Of a DNA stretch of 8,505 nt, positions 1-6,905 are shown one piece after another. The position numbers and the translations under genes are program-made. Numbering within the stretch: position 1 is the first letter of the stretch; every line of letters begins with the position of its first letter. Location: assembly GCA_025997215.1 (NCBI GenBank), contig BNUH01000111.1, positions 1-8,505 of the forward strand. Direction: 5' to 3'. Under the pieces are notes generated by a model, which saw nothing but the letters and a program-made list of their open reading frames with translations, searched no databases and was not told the origin of the DNA. This stretch comes from Clostridia bacterium (lineage in GTDB: Bacteria; Bacillota_A; Clostridia; Christensenellales; Aristaeellaceae).

Positions 1-2
1 TT

Positions 3-794
3 TTCCTGGCGGGAGCGTACATGATTTACTGCGCGCTGAACGAGCGCAATGAAATAACCGCGCGAATCGTCCAGGGCTTGAGCGCGCGCGCCTCCCAAAT
101 TTCAGATGAGCAGATCCTGCCGGGCAATACGGTCCGTTGTGAATCCATACAGGGGTTGAGGTTCGTCCATCGGATACTGGGCGGCAGTCAATCCTACTTC
201 GGCTATTCCCAGTCGCCGCCAGCGCGACTGACTATGGTTGAAAATACTGCGGTTGAGGGGCTGCGGCTGACGGGCGATAACTCGTTTGGCGACGGCGCGT
301 TGGCGCGGTACGACGGCCAAAACGTCCGAGATTCCGATCCGCAGATGCGGCCGGATGGGTTCAACGGCGAATCCATACGCTGGCAATCGTCGGACGCTTC
401 GAGCGTTGAGATGCCGATCGTACCCTCGTTCGTTGTGGATAATTCGGCCGACCGAAATTATCTTGAACCATTGAATCCGTTATACGCCAATAATACTCCC
501 GTCGTCGAAACGATTCAGAACGCTAAAACTACTACCGTAAATATAACTGTTACACCCGCTACGCGTACCACTCGTGAGCCGAAGCCCGCCGCCACTCCCA
601 ATCCAGCCGCCGCTCAATGGGGCATGCCTAACTCATCCTGGCCGCCGTACTTCTGGGGCGCTCCGGGCTGGCAGACGCCCATGCCTCAAAACCCGCCGCC
701 GATGCTTTCACCAACCATACCGATGACGCCGCAAGGTTGGCCCGCTATGGGTTATCCGTACTGGATGGCGGGCTGGCCGGGGTTTGGGGGATAA
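3..794 (+). CDS. Hypothetical protein, probably membrane-anchored, with Pro/Trp/Met-rich C-terminal tail (5' partial)
   Basis: I do not recognise this protein. The frame is open to the left edge, and the codons before the ATG at 21 encode FLAGAY. This extends the downstream MIYCAL into a hydrophobic stretch followed by charged NERNE, so the gene probably starts outside the window and the edge cuts a membrane segment or signal anchor. A start at 21 cannot be excluded, because a weak GGGAG lies 5 bases upstream. Counting from that Met, residues 10-60 look helical to mixed, 85-170 are polar and Asn/Asp/Ser-rich, and 172-190 form a Thr-rich then basic linker. Residues 198-257 hold seven Trp, six Met and many Pro and Gly, ending GWPGFGG. 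Such a tail suggests a disordered, surface-active or coat-like segment, but no function can be given. No partner gene lies downstream: a new promoter follows at 814. Confidence 0.6.
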   Translation, partial: FLAGAYMIYCALNERNEITARIVQGLSARASQISDEQILPGNTVRCESIQGLRFVHRILGGSQSYFGYSQSPPARLTMVENTAVEGLRLTGDNSFGDGALARYDGQNVRDSDPQMRPDGFNGESIRWQSSDASSVEMPIVPSFVVDNSADRNYLEPLNPLYANNTPVVETIQNAKTTTVNITVTPATRTTREPKPAATPNPAAAQWGMPNSSWPPYFWGAPGWQTPMPQNPPPMLSPTIPMTPQGWPAMGYPYWMAGWPGFGG

Positions 795-813
795 TTTATC
801 GAGTGTTCAAACC

Positions 814-842
814 TTGTCTGCAAAGCGCGCGCGTGGTATAAT
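814..842 (+). promoter_or_regulatory. Sigma-70/sigma-A promoter upstream of the GH88 gene
   Basis: The -35 box TTGTCT (814-819, four of six consensus bases) is separated by exactly 17 bases from a perfect TATAAT -10 box (837-842). The -10 is preceded by TGG, giving an extended -10 TGn motif. Transcription would start near 849-850, leaving a leader of about 52 bases before the ATG at 902. That is too short for a yybP-ykoY manganese riboswitch, although mntP lies downstream. This is the best promoter in the window and probably drives the GH88, mntP and lhr genes. Confidence 0.8.
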
Positions 843-889
843 CGTCAGGATTGGCGGCCGCGCGCCGTTTCAATATCAATAATTATTCT

Positions 890-894
890 GGAGG
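890..894 (+). promoter_or_regulatory. Ribosome binding site deciding the GH88 start at 902
   Basis: GGAGG lies 7 bases upstream of the ATG at 902, ideal spacing. This favours 902 over the earlier in-frame start at 851, which sits at the predicted transcription start and would add 17 non-conserved residues. A perfect 10-base AT palindrome (AATAATTATT, 878-887) lies just before it. The flanking bases ATTC (885-888) and GAAT (894-897) could form a weak 4-base stem around the site, too weak to claim as regulatory. Confidence 0.85.
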
Positions 895-901
895 AATCAT
901 A

Positions 902-2023
902 ATGTCCGATAATATTCCCACCCCCGCGTGGGTCAACGAGGCATGGGCAAAGGTCGTCGGCAAGATGCCCTACTGCGTCGAGAAGGCCCGCGAAATCGCC
1001 GATATTCCTTACACAACGAAGGACGGGCAGTGGCGCTCGCTGGGCGTGACCTGGTGGACAAACGGCTTTTGGCCGGCGTTGATGTGGTTGATGGCCGTCG
1101 GTACGGGCGACGCGCTGTACCGCGAGGAGGCCGAACGCAGCGAGATTCTGCTGGACGGCGCGCTCAAAGAATTTGAGAACCTCCACCACGACCTCGGCTT
1201 CCAATTCAAAATATCCAGCGCGGTAAACTACGCGCTGACGAAAAATCCGGCGAGTTTACGCCGCGCCGTGTTCGCGGCGAATATGCTTGCCGGGCGGTAC
1301 AACCCAAACGGGTTCCTGCGCGCGTGGAACGGCGAGTGCGTTGGCTGGTCGATCATCGACACGATGATGAACCTGCCGCTACTGTACTGGGCCTCGCGGG
1401 AATCCGGCGACCCGCGCTTCCGCCTGATTGCGCAGAGGCACGCAGATCATACGGCAGAGTACTTCATCCGGCCGGATGCGTCCAGCCACCACATCGTCAT
1501 ATTCGATCCGGAGACGGGCGCGATGCTCGACACGCCGCGCGGACAGGGGTTCGCGCCGGGCAGCAGCTGGACGCGCGGCCAGGCGTGGGCGCTTTACGGA
1601 TTCACGCTTAGTTACTTATGGACGGGTAAACAATCTTACCTCGACTTGGCTGAACGCATCGCAGATCGCTTTCTGGAGCGGCTGACGCCCGACTCCATCC
1701 CGAACATCGACTTCGAACAGCCTGACCATCCGTACGCCAAGGACAACTGCGCCGGAGGCATCGCCGCGTGCGGACTGCTGGAACTGGCGAAACTCCTGCC
1801 CGATCGGGCGGCGGCCTACACCGACGGTGCGCTCAGGATGGTAAAGGCCATGACGGATGAGTGCGCCGACTGGACGGCCGACGATCCCGGCATTCTGAAG
1901 CTATGCACAGGCTTGTACGCCGACGCCGATTCCTGGCACATGAAGATGGTGTACGGCGACTACTTCCTGGTGGAAGCGCTGCTGAAGCTGAAGGGTTCTT
2001 CCGTAAACCCGTGGCTCATATAA
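902..2023 (+). CDS. Glycoside hydrolase family 88 (unsaturated glucuronyl hydrolase-like)
   Basis: This 373-residue protein has the length and pattern of GH88 unsaturated glucuronyl hydrolases. These remove the 4,5-unsaturated uronic acid that polysaccharide lyases leave at the non-reducing end of oligosaccharides, by hydrating the double bond. The fold is an alpha6/alpha6 barrel. Visible family motifs are HHDLGF (95-100) and IIDTMMNLPLLYW (151-163), whose Asp97 and Asp153 match the catalytic pair Asp88/Asp149 of the Bacillus sp. GL1 enzyme. Others are SSHHIVIFDPETG (194-206), SSWTRGQAWALYGF (221-234) and the C-terminal YGDYFLVEALLKLKG (351-365). There is no signal peptide, so it should act in the cytoplasm on imported oligosaccharides. 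No lyase, transporter or regulator for such sugars lies in the window, so the substrate (glycosaminoglycan, pectin fragment or ulvan type) cannot be assigned. The related GH105 rhamnogalacturonyl hydrolases are the main alternative, but the HHDLGF and C-terminal motifs favour GH88. It is the first gene after the promoter at 814-842. Confidence 0.88.
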   Translation: MSDNIPTPAWVNEAWAKVVGKMPYCVEKAREIADIPYTTKDGQWRSLGVTWWTNGFWPALMWLMAVGTGDALYREEAERSEILLDGALKEFENLHHDLGFQFKISSAVNYALTKNPASLRRAVFAANMLAGRYNPNGFLRAWNGECVGWSIIDTMMNLPLLYWASRESGDPRFRLIAQRHADHTAEYFIRPDASSHHIVIFDPETGAMLDTPRGQGFAPGSSWTRGQAWALYGFTLSYLWTGKQSYLDLAERIADRFLERLTPDSIPNIDFEQPDHPYAKDNCAGGIAACGLLELAKLLPDRAAAYTDGALRMVKAMTDECADWTADDPGILKLCTGLYADADSWHMKMVYGDYFLVEALLKLKGSSVNPWLI

Positions 2024-2030
2024 CGACGCT

Positions 2031-2612
2031 ATGGCCATTTGGGAGATAGTTTTATTATCGCTAGGGCTGGCGATGGACGCCTTTGCGGTTGCCATGTGCA
2101 AAGGCGTCGCGCTGCCCCGGCTTAAGGCGCGGCATGCCGTGACGGTCGGGCTGTATTTTGGCGGGTTTCAGGCGTTGATGCCCATGCTGGGGTACTGGCT
2201 AGGCGCGCGGTTCAGCGTGTTCGTGAATTCGGTGGATCACTGGGTCGCGTTCATAATCCTGTCGGTCATAGGGCTTAAAATGGTATACGAATCCTTGAAA
2301 AAGGACGAATCCGACGCCGAGGATTCAACCGAACAGGAGCGCTCGCCGCTGCGTCCCGCGTCCATGCTGGCGCTGGCTGTGGCCACGAGTGTCGACGCGT
2401 TCGCGGTGGGGATCATGTTCGGGCTGAAGGGCGTGTCGCTGGCGCTGCCCGCCACGATGATCGGGTTGATCACGTTTGCGCTGTCCGCGTTGGGCGCGTG
2501 GGTGGGGCACCGATTCGGCGCGCGCTTTGAGAAGAGCGCGGAACGGGTAGGCGGCAGCGTGCTGGTATTGTTGGGAATTAAGATGCTGATCGAACACTTG
2601 GTTGGGGGTTGA
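2031..2612 (+). CDS. mntP: Manganese efflux pump MntP
   Basis: The 193-residue membrane protein matches the MntP (former UPF0059/YebN) family, which exports excess Mn2+. The sequence shows two similar halves of three membrane segments, roughly at 2-22, 36-58, 67-88, 112-132, 138-160 and 172-190. They are joined by an acidic, polar cytoplasmic-type loop (90-108). Each half carries the family signature: LAMDAFAV (13-20, Asp16) and ATSVDAFAVG (118-127, Asp122). These membrane aspartates are the ones linked to Mn2+ transport in the family. Length is normal and nothing is missing. The gene starts 7 bases after the GH88 stop codon with no Shine-Dalgarno sequence, so translation may be coupled to GH88. 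A 5-base hairpin (GGGTT 1993-1997, AACCC 2006-2010) lies just upstream. No manganese riboswitch or MntR-type operator was recognised. Its pairing with GH88 is unexplained. Confidence 0.93.
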   Translation: MAIWEIVLLSLGLAMDAFAVAMCKGVALPRLKARHAVTVGLYFGGFQALMPMLGYWLGARFSVFVNSVDHWVAFIILSVIGLKMVYESLKKDESDAEDSTEQERSPLRPASMLALAVATSVDAFAVGIMFGLKGVSLALPATMIGLITFALSALGAWVGHRFGARFEKSAERVGGSVLVLLGIKMLIEHLVGG

Positions 2613-2647
2613 CGGCTTCGCGGTGTGAGCGTGAATAAATTTTATAT

Positions 2648-5600
2648 ATGAATGAACAGTATAATGTATTAAGCGAATTTCACCCTCACACTCGCGCGTG
2701 GTTTGAGGAAACGTTTGGCGGGCCGACGGAAACCCAGCGGCAGGGCTGGCCCGTGCTGGCGCAGAACCGCGACGCACTGATCATCGCACCGACCGGCACA
2801 GGCAAGACGCTCGCGGCATTCCTGCTAAGGTTGGACGCGTTATTCAGGCAAGCCGAACGCGGCGCACTGCCCAACGCATTGGAAACACTGTATATTACGC
2901 CGCTGAAAGCGCTGGGCAACGACATCGCGCTGAACCTGGAGAAGCCGCTCAAAGGTATCCGCGCGCGATTCGACACGGCGCGCGGTGAGAACGCGCCGCC
3001 GCTGCCGACCATCCGCACGGCGATCCGACACGGCGATACCACTCAACACGACCGCGCATCCATGATAAAAATGCCGCCTCACATACTGATTACAACTCCA
3101 GAATCATTATTTCTTTTATTAACCAGCGTGAATGGAGCGCGGATGTTATCGACCACGCGCACGGTCATCGTGGACGAGCTGCACGCAGTGCTGGCCACCA
3201 AACGAGGCGCGAGCCTGTCGCTGTCGCTGGAACGGTTAGCCGCGCTGTGCGAGAAGCCGCCGCAGCGCATAGGATTATCCGCAACGCTGGCATTGCCGGA
3301 GGAAGGCGCGGCGTTCCTCTCCGGCGCGAACCCGGACGGATCGGCGCGATCATGTGCCATCGTTAAGCCCGATACGACCAAGCGCGCGGAAATTCTAGTC
3401 GAAGCGCCGCAGTCGTTCCCGAACGAGGGCACGGTTTGGCCCGCGATTATCCGCGAAACCTATAAGGACGCGTGCGGCAACCGCAGTACGCTGGTATTCG
3501 TGAACGGCCGCGCGCCTGCCGAAAAAGTGGCCGCCGGTTTATGCAATCTGGCCGCCGAGGACGGCGAGGAGAATCCGACATCGTTCGCGCGCACCCACCA
3601 CGGCAGTTTGAGCAAGGAGCGTCGGCTGGAAGCGGAGACGCTGCTGAAATCCGGCCAGTTGAAGGCGTTGTGCGCTACGGGTTCGATGGAGCTGGGCATC
3701 GACGTGGGCGAAATAGATATGGTCGTGCAAATAGGCGCGCCGCCCACCGTCGCGGGCGGGCTGCAGCGGCTGGGCCGCGCGGGGCACTCTCCCGACCGGG
3801 TAAGCCAGATGCGCATACTCACGCGCACACCACTGGATACGCTGGACGCCGCGCTGACCGTCGTCGAGATGCAATCCAAACGCGTCGAACCGGACCATCC
3901 GTGCGTGCTATGCCTGGATGTGCTGGCACAGCACTGCCTGTCTGCCGTGTGCACCAGCCCCGAGACCGTGGACGCGCTGCTGGGCATGGCGCGCGGCGCG
4001 TGGGGATACCGCCAACTGGATAGGGACGCGCTGATCCGGGTATTGAAAATGCTAAGCGGCGATTATGAACGTGATGATCTTAGAATGGTTAGACCACGGT
4101 TATATTATGATGCAATACATGAAACCGCGAAGGGAGACGCGTATACGCGGATGCTGGCGTGCGCGGCCTCGACGATCCCCGACCGAGGCATGTTCGCCGT
4201 GTGGCTGGAGGATGGCTCGGCGCGGCTGGGCGAATTGGAAGAGGAATTCGTATTCGAGGCGCGGATTGGGGATCGTTTCATGTTGGGCGCGTTTCCGTGG
4301 CAGATCGTGCGGATAGAGCGCGACCGCGTGCTGGTCAAGGCTACGGACCGCAACGGAGCGCAAACTCCATTCTGGAAGGGCGACGGGATCGGGCGCGCAT
4401 ACCCGGTTGGACGGCAAATCGGCGAACGGCTGCGAACCTTGGAGGAATCGTTCGGATCGAAGCGCGGCGGCGGGCCGTTGGATTTGCCCGTGGATGAGGA
4501 TGGTTCGCGGGTTATTAAGCAACTCCTGCACGATCAATTCGAGGCCATCGGCGCGCTGGCGCATGACCGCCGGCTCATCGTAGAACACTTCCGCACCGAA
4601 GCCGGGTATCAGGCGATGATGGTGCACAGCCCGTTCGGCGGGCGGGTGCATCTGCCGCTGTCGATATTGCTGCGCCAAACCGTTAACAATTTGACGGGAA
4701 TGGAGACGCTGGGCTTCACGAGCGAATACGGGATACTGCTCACAGCGGTGGGCGATGGCCGGATACCGGAAGGCCTGCTGGCGCGGATCGTTCGCGAGCG
4801 CGGCACGGACGTCGAGGCATTGGTGTCGACGCTGGCCGCGCTGCTGCCGCCGACTCCCCTATTCAGCCTGACGTTCAGGTACGCCGCTGCCCGCGCTATG
4901 ATATTCGGCGCGAAGGGCGGGCGCCGCCAACCGCTGTGGATTCAGCGGGAGCGCGGCGCGCGTGCGCTCGACCGGGCGTTAGCGCACCCGGAACACCCAT
5001 TGCTGATCGAAGCCATGCGCGAATGTTTGACCGAACACATGGACACCGCCGGGTTGTCGGAGGTATTATCCCAGCTGAAGGACGGGCGCATCGAGACGCT
5101 GGAATTACACACCGAGAAGCCCTCGCCCATGACGGCTGACCTGATGTTCGCGTTCACCGGGTTTGAGATGTATGACTACGACCCGACGCCCGCCGCATCG
5201 CACACGGTACGGTTGTCGCCGGATTCGACAATACTGTCAGCGGTGGGCGCGGCGGGCAGCTTGCGGCCGCCCGACCCGGCGATTCTGGAGGCCGCCGCGC
5301 CCAAGCCCAAGCTGGCCTCGCCGGATGCCCTGCACGCATGGTTGCTAACCGGCGGCGACGCGCGCGCCGAGGAACTGGACGCGCCTGCGGAATGGCTAGA
5401 ACTGCTGCACGGCGATGGACGTACACTCTACGTCGAGCCGGGGCTATGGATCGCCGCAGAACAGTTGGCGGAGTATGACGCGCTGGCGGAACGTTTGCCG
5501 CGCATTGTCGAGAGGTGTCTGCGATTCCGGGGCGGCATGAGCGTTGCGCAGCTGGAAGATCGTTATGCGTGTGAATTAACGTCAGTCATAACTAAGCTGA

Positions 5601-6871
5601 TTAATAATGGTTCTATAATAGAATATGATGGCGTGCTGTGGCACACGGAGGTTTACAGCCTGGCCAGCGCGCGAACCCGCGCCGCGCTACGGGCTGCGGT
5701 TACGACCGCGCCGCCGGAGGCTTACGCGGCATGGCTGGCGGCGCGGATGCTGCCTCCCGCCGGATCCTCGCGGCTGGAATCGGCGCTGCGAGCGTTGGCG
5801 GGCATGGCCATGCCGCTCGCCCGCTGGGAAGGCGAGGTACTCCCGGCGCGAATACCGCGTTACCGTCCGGCGCAGTTGGATGCGCTGCTGCTGGCGGGGG
5901 TATTCGTCTGGCGCGCGGAAGTTGACATTAATATTGATGAACCGCTCATAACGTTTATAGAAACAGATGCAGGCGGGGTTATACCAAAAAAGTCACGGAA
6001 TGACGCGACCTTGGGGATGGAGGAGCAGCGGGTTGTAGAGGCGTTGAGCCAGCAAGGGGCGATGTTCGGCGCGGCATTGACGCGCGCGCTGAGGTTTGAG
6101 ACACGCGACGCGCTGTTGAGCCTCGCCAGTAAGGGGTTTGTTGGCAACGACAGCCTAGCGCCGATGCGCGCGCTGGACGCGGCGCATTTGCGGACGAAAA
6201 CGAAGCTGCTGGCGCAAGCGGGCCGATGGTTCGCGACGGTTCAACCAGAATCAGTTACGGATTCAGAAACTGAATCAAAAATAGATGTTACATTAGAATC
6301 AACATTGGAGACCGCGTTGAATCGCTGGGGGATTTTGTGCCGTGAGACATTCGCGCTCACACGCGCCAACACCGGATCGTCGTGGTCGGATGCGCTGGAC
6401 ATACTGCGGGTGTGGGAGTATACGGGGCGGGTGCGGCGCGGATACTTCGTGCGCGGGCTGTCGGGGGCGCAGTTTGTGCGCGACGCGGAATTCATGTCGA
6501 TTACTGCCGCGCTCGGTTCGCCTAGGCCGGATTGGGCCGCGCTGCCCGCCAGGGATCCGGCGCTGGCGTGGGGACACATCCTGCCGCATGCCGACGAGCG
6601 GCGGTTCATGGCGGTGGATGGAACCGTCGCGGTTATACATGGCGGGCGGATTGAGTTGATAGCCGAGCGGTATGGGCAGACGCTGCGCTGGTGGGATTTG
6701 GGCGCGGAACCGCTGCGTGCCTTGGTCGAGGCGTTCCGAGCGGAACGGATTTACCCGGACAAGACGCGACTATCGGTGTCGAATTATCCGGAAGGCGGCG
6801 CGGATGTGCTGGAAGGCGCGGGATTCAAGCATGATGGATCGGTTTACACGCTGTGGCGGATGGAGGGTTAG
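2648..6871 (+). CDS. lhr: Full-length Lhr-type ATP-dependent DNA helicase
   Basis: This 1407-residue protein is a large superfamily 2 helicase of the Lhr family, whose studied members translocate 3' to 5' on DNA, unwind RNA:DNA hybrids and act in DNA repair. Motifs in order are Walker A APTGTGKT (47-54), TPLKAL (84-89), TTPESL (149-154), motif II DELH (176-179), SAT (211-213), LVFVN (282-286), HHGSLS (317-322), motif V ATGSMELGIDVG (343-354) and motif VI QRLGRAGH (373-380). A DEAD-associated domain with SPFGGRVHLP (661-670) follows. The long C-terminal half, about 850-1407, holds winged-helix-like stretches (about 960-1005) and the typical ending with RRGYFVRGLSGAQF (1263-1276). The C-terminal region of E. 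coli Lhr has been linked to uracil-DNA glycosylase activity; whether that holds here cannot be told by eye. The start is fixed by the family N-terminus and an in-frame TAA at 2636-2638, yet no Shine-Dalgarno sequence precedes it. Several AT-rich, rare-codon islands interrupt the gene. Confidence 0.95.
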   Translation: MNEQYNVLSEFHPHTRAWFEETFGGPTETQRQGWPVLAQNRDALIIAPTGTGKTLAAFLLRLDALFRQAERGALPNALETLYITPLKALGNDIALNLEKPLKGIRARFDTARGENAPPLPTIRTAIRHGDTTQHDRASMIKMPPHILITTPESLFLLLTSVNGARMLSTTRTVIVDELHAVLATKRGASLSLSLERLAALCEKPPQRIGLSATLALPEEGAAFLSGANPDGSARSCAIVKPDTTKRAEILVEAPQSFPNEGTVWPAIIRETYKDACGNRSTLVFVNGRAPAEKVAAGLCNLAAEDGEENPTSFARTHHGSLSKERRLEAETLLKSGQLKALCATGSMELGIDVGEIDMVVQIGAPPTVAGGLQRLGRAGHSPDRVSQMRILTRTPLDTLDAALTVVEMQSKRVEPDHPCVLCLDVLAQHCLSAVCTSPETVDALLGMARGAWGYRQLDRDALIRVLKMLSGDYERDDLRMVRPRLYYDAIHETAKGDAYTRMLACAASTIPDRGMFAVWLEDGSARLGELEEEFVFEARIGDRFMLGAFPWQIVRIERDRVLVKATDRNGAQTPFWKGDGIGRAYPVGRQIGERLRTLEESFGSKRGGGPLDLPVDEDGSRVIKQLLHDQFEAIGALAHDRRLIVEHFRTEAGYQAMMVHSPFGGRVHLPLSILLRQTVNNLTGMETLGFTSEYGILLTAVGDGRIPEGLLARIVRERGTDVEALVSTLAALLPPTPLFSLTFRYAAARAMIFGAKGGRRQPLWIQRERGARALDRALAHPEHPLLIEAMRECLTEHMDTAGLSEVLSQLKDGRIETLELHTEKPSPMTADLMFAFTGFEMYDYDPTPAASHTVRLSPDSTILSAVGAAGSLRPPDPAILEAAAPKPKLASPDALHAWLLTGGDARAEELDAPAEWLELLHGDGRTLYVEPGLWIAAEQLAEYDALAERLPRIVERCLRFRGGMSVAQLEDRYACELTSVITKLINNGSIIEYDGVLWHTEVYSLASARTRAALRAAVTTAPPEAYAAWLAARMLPPAGSSRLESALRALAGMAMPLARWEGEVLPARIPRYRPAQLDALLLAGVFVWRAEVDINIDEPLITFIETDAGGVIPKKSRNDATLGMEEQRVVEALSQQGAMFGAALTRALRFETRDALLSLASKGFVGNDSLAPMRALDAAHLRTKTKLLAQAGRWFATVQPESVTDSETESKIDVTLESTLETALNRWGILCRETFALTRANTGSSWSDALDILRVWEYTGRVRRGYFVRGLSGAQFVRDAEFMSITAALGSPRPDWAALPARDPALAWGHILPHADERRFMAVDGTVAVIHGGRIELIAERYGQTLRWWDLGAEPLRALVEAFRAERIYPDKTRLSVSNYPEGGADVLEGAGFKHDGSVYTLWRMEG
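6260..6276 (+). repeat. Perfect 7-base inverted repeat inside lhr
   Basis: GATTCAG (6260-6266), AAA (6267-6269) and CTGAATC (6270-6276) form a perfect 7-base stem with a 3-base loop, within the AT-rich island at 6242-6308. It encodes part of an acidic Ser/Thr/Glu-rich segment of Lhr (residues 1199-1222). The word GAATCA also recurs three times in the island. It is followed by AAAAATAG rather than a T run, so it does not look like an intrinsic terminator on the plus strand. A role is not known. Confidence 0.6.
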
Positions 6872-6885
6872 TTATATTAGTTATA
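6868..6885 (+). repeat. Tandem 9-base repeat at the end of lhr
   Basis: TTAGTTATA occurs twice in direct succession (6868-6876 and 6877-6885). The first copy contains the lhr stop codon TAG (6869-6871). It lies in the AT-rich 34-base gap between convergent genes. GTTATAA (6880-6886) and TTATAAC (6910-6916) could pair across the gap with a 23-base loop, but this stem is all weak pairs and there is no GC-rich terminator. The repeat may be slippage, or part of an AT-rich convergent stop region. Confidence 0.5.
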
Positions 6886-6905
6886 ATTCTATAGCGTTAT
6901 CTTTA

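Noticed and set aside
781..813. Inverted repeat GGTTTG/CAAACC after the first gene as a terminator
   Set aside because: The stem is only 6 bases with a 21-base loop and no T run follows. It abuts the -35 box of the next promoter, so it is not convincing as a terminator.
795..901. Possible yybP-ykoY manganese riboswitch controlling mntP
   Set aside because: The predicted leader is about 52 bases, too short, and no typical motif or terminator hairpin was seen; GH88 also lies between it and mntP.
851..901. Earlier in-frame start of the GH88 gene at 851
   Set aside because: It coincides with the predicted transcription start, has no ribosome binding site, and the ATG at 902 has an ideal GGAGG site.
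2660..2665. TATAAT inside the start of lhr as an internal promoter
   Set aside because: No acceptable -35 box lies 16-18 bases upstream, and it is within the AT-rich beginning of the coding region. TTGACG at 2609-2614 likewise has no good -10 at the right distance.
2325..2777. Minus-strand open frame spanning the mntP-lhr junction (150 codons)
   Set aside because: It overlaps two confidently identified genes, and its product is Arg/Gln/His-rich without motifs.
3460..3987. Long open frame on the minus strand inside lhr (175 codons)
   Set aside because: It lies fully antisense to well-conserved helicase motifs, has no ribosome binding site and has a Ser/Arg-rich composition typical of the antisense frames of GC-rich genes.
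4100..4678. Long open frame on the minus strand inside lhr (192 codons)
   Set aside because: It is antisense to the conserved Lhr region, and its Arg/Gln/His-rich, low-plausibility product looks like a compositional shadow.
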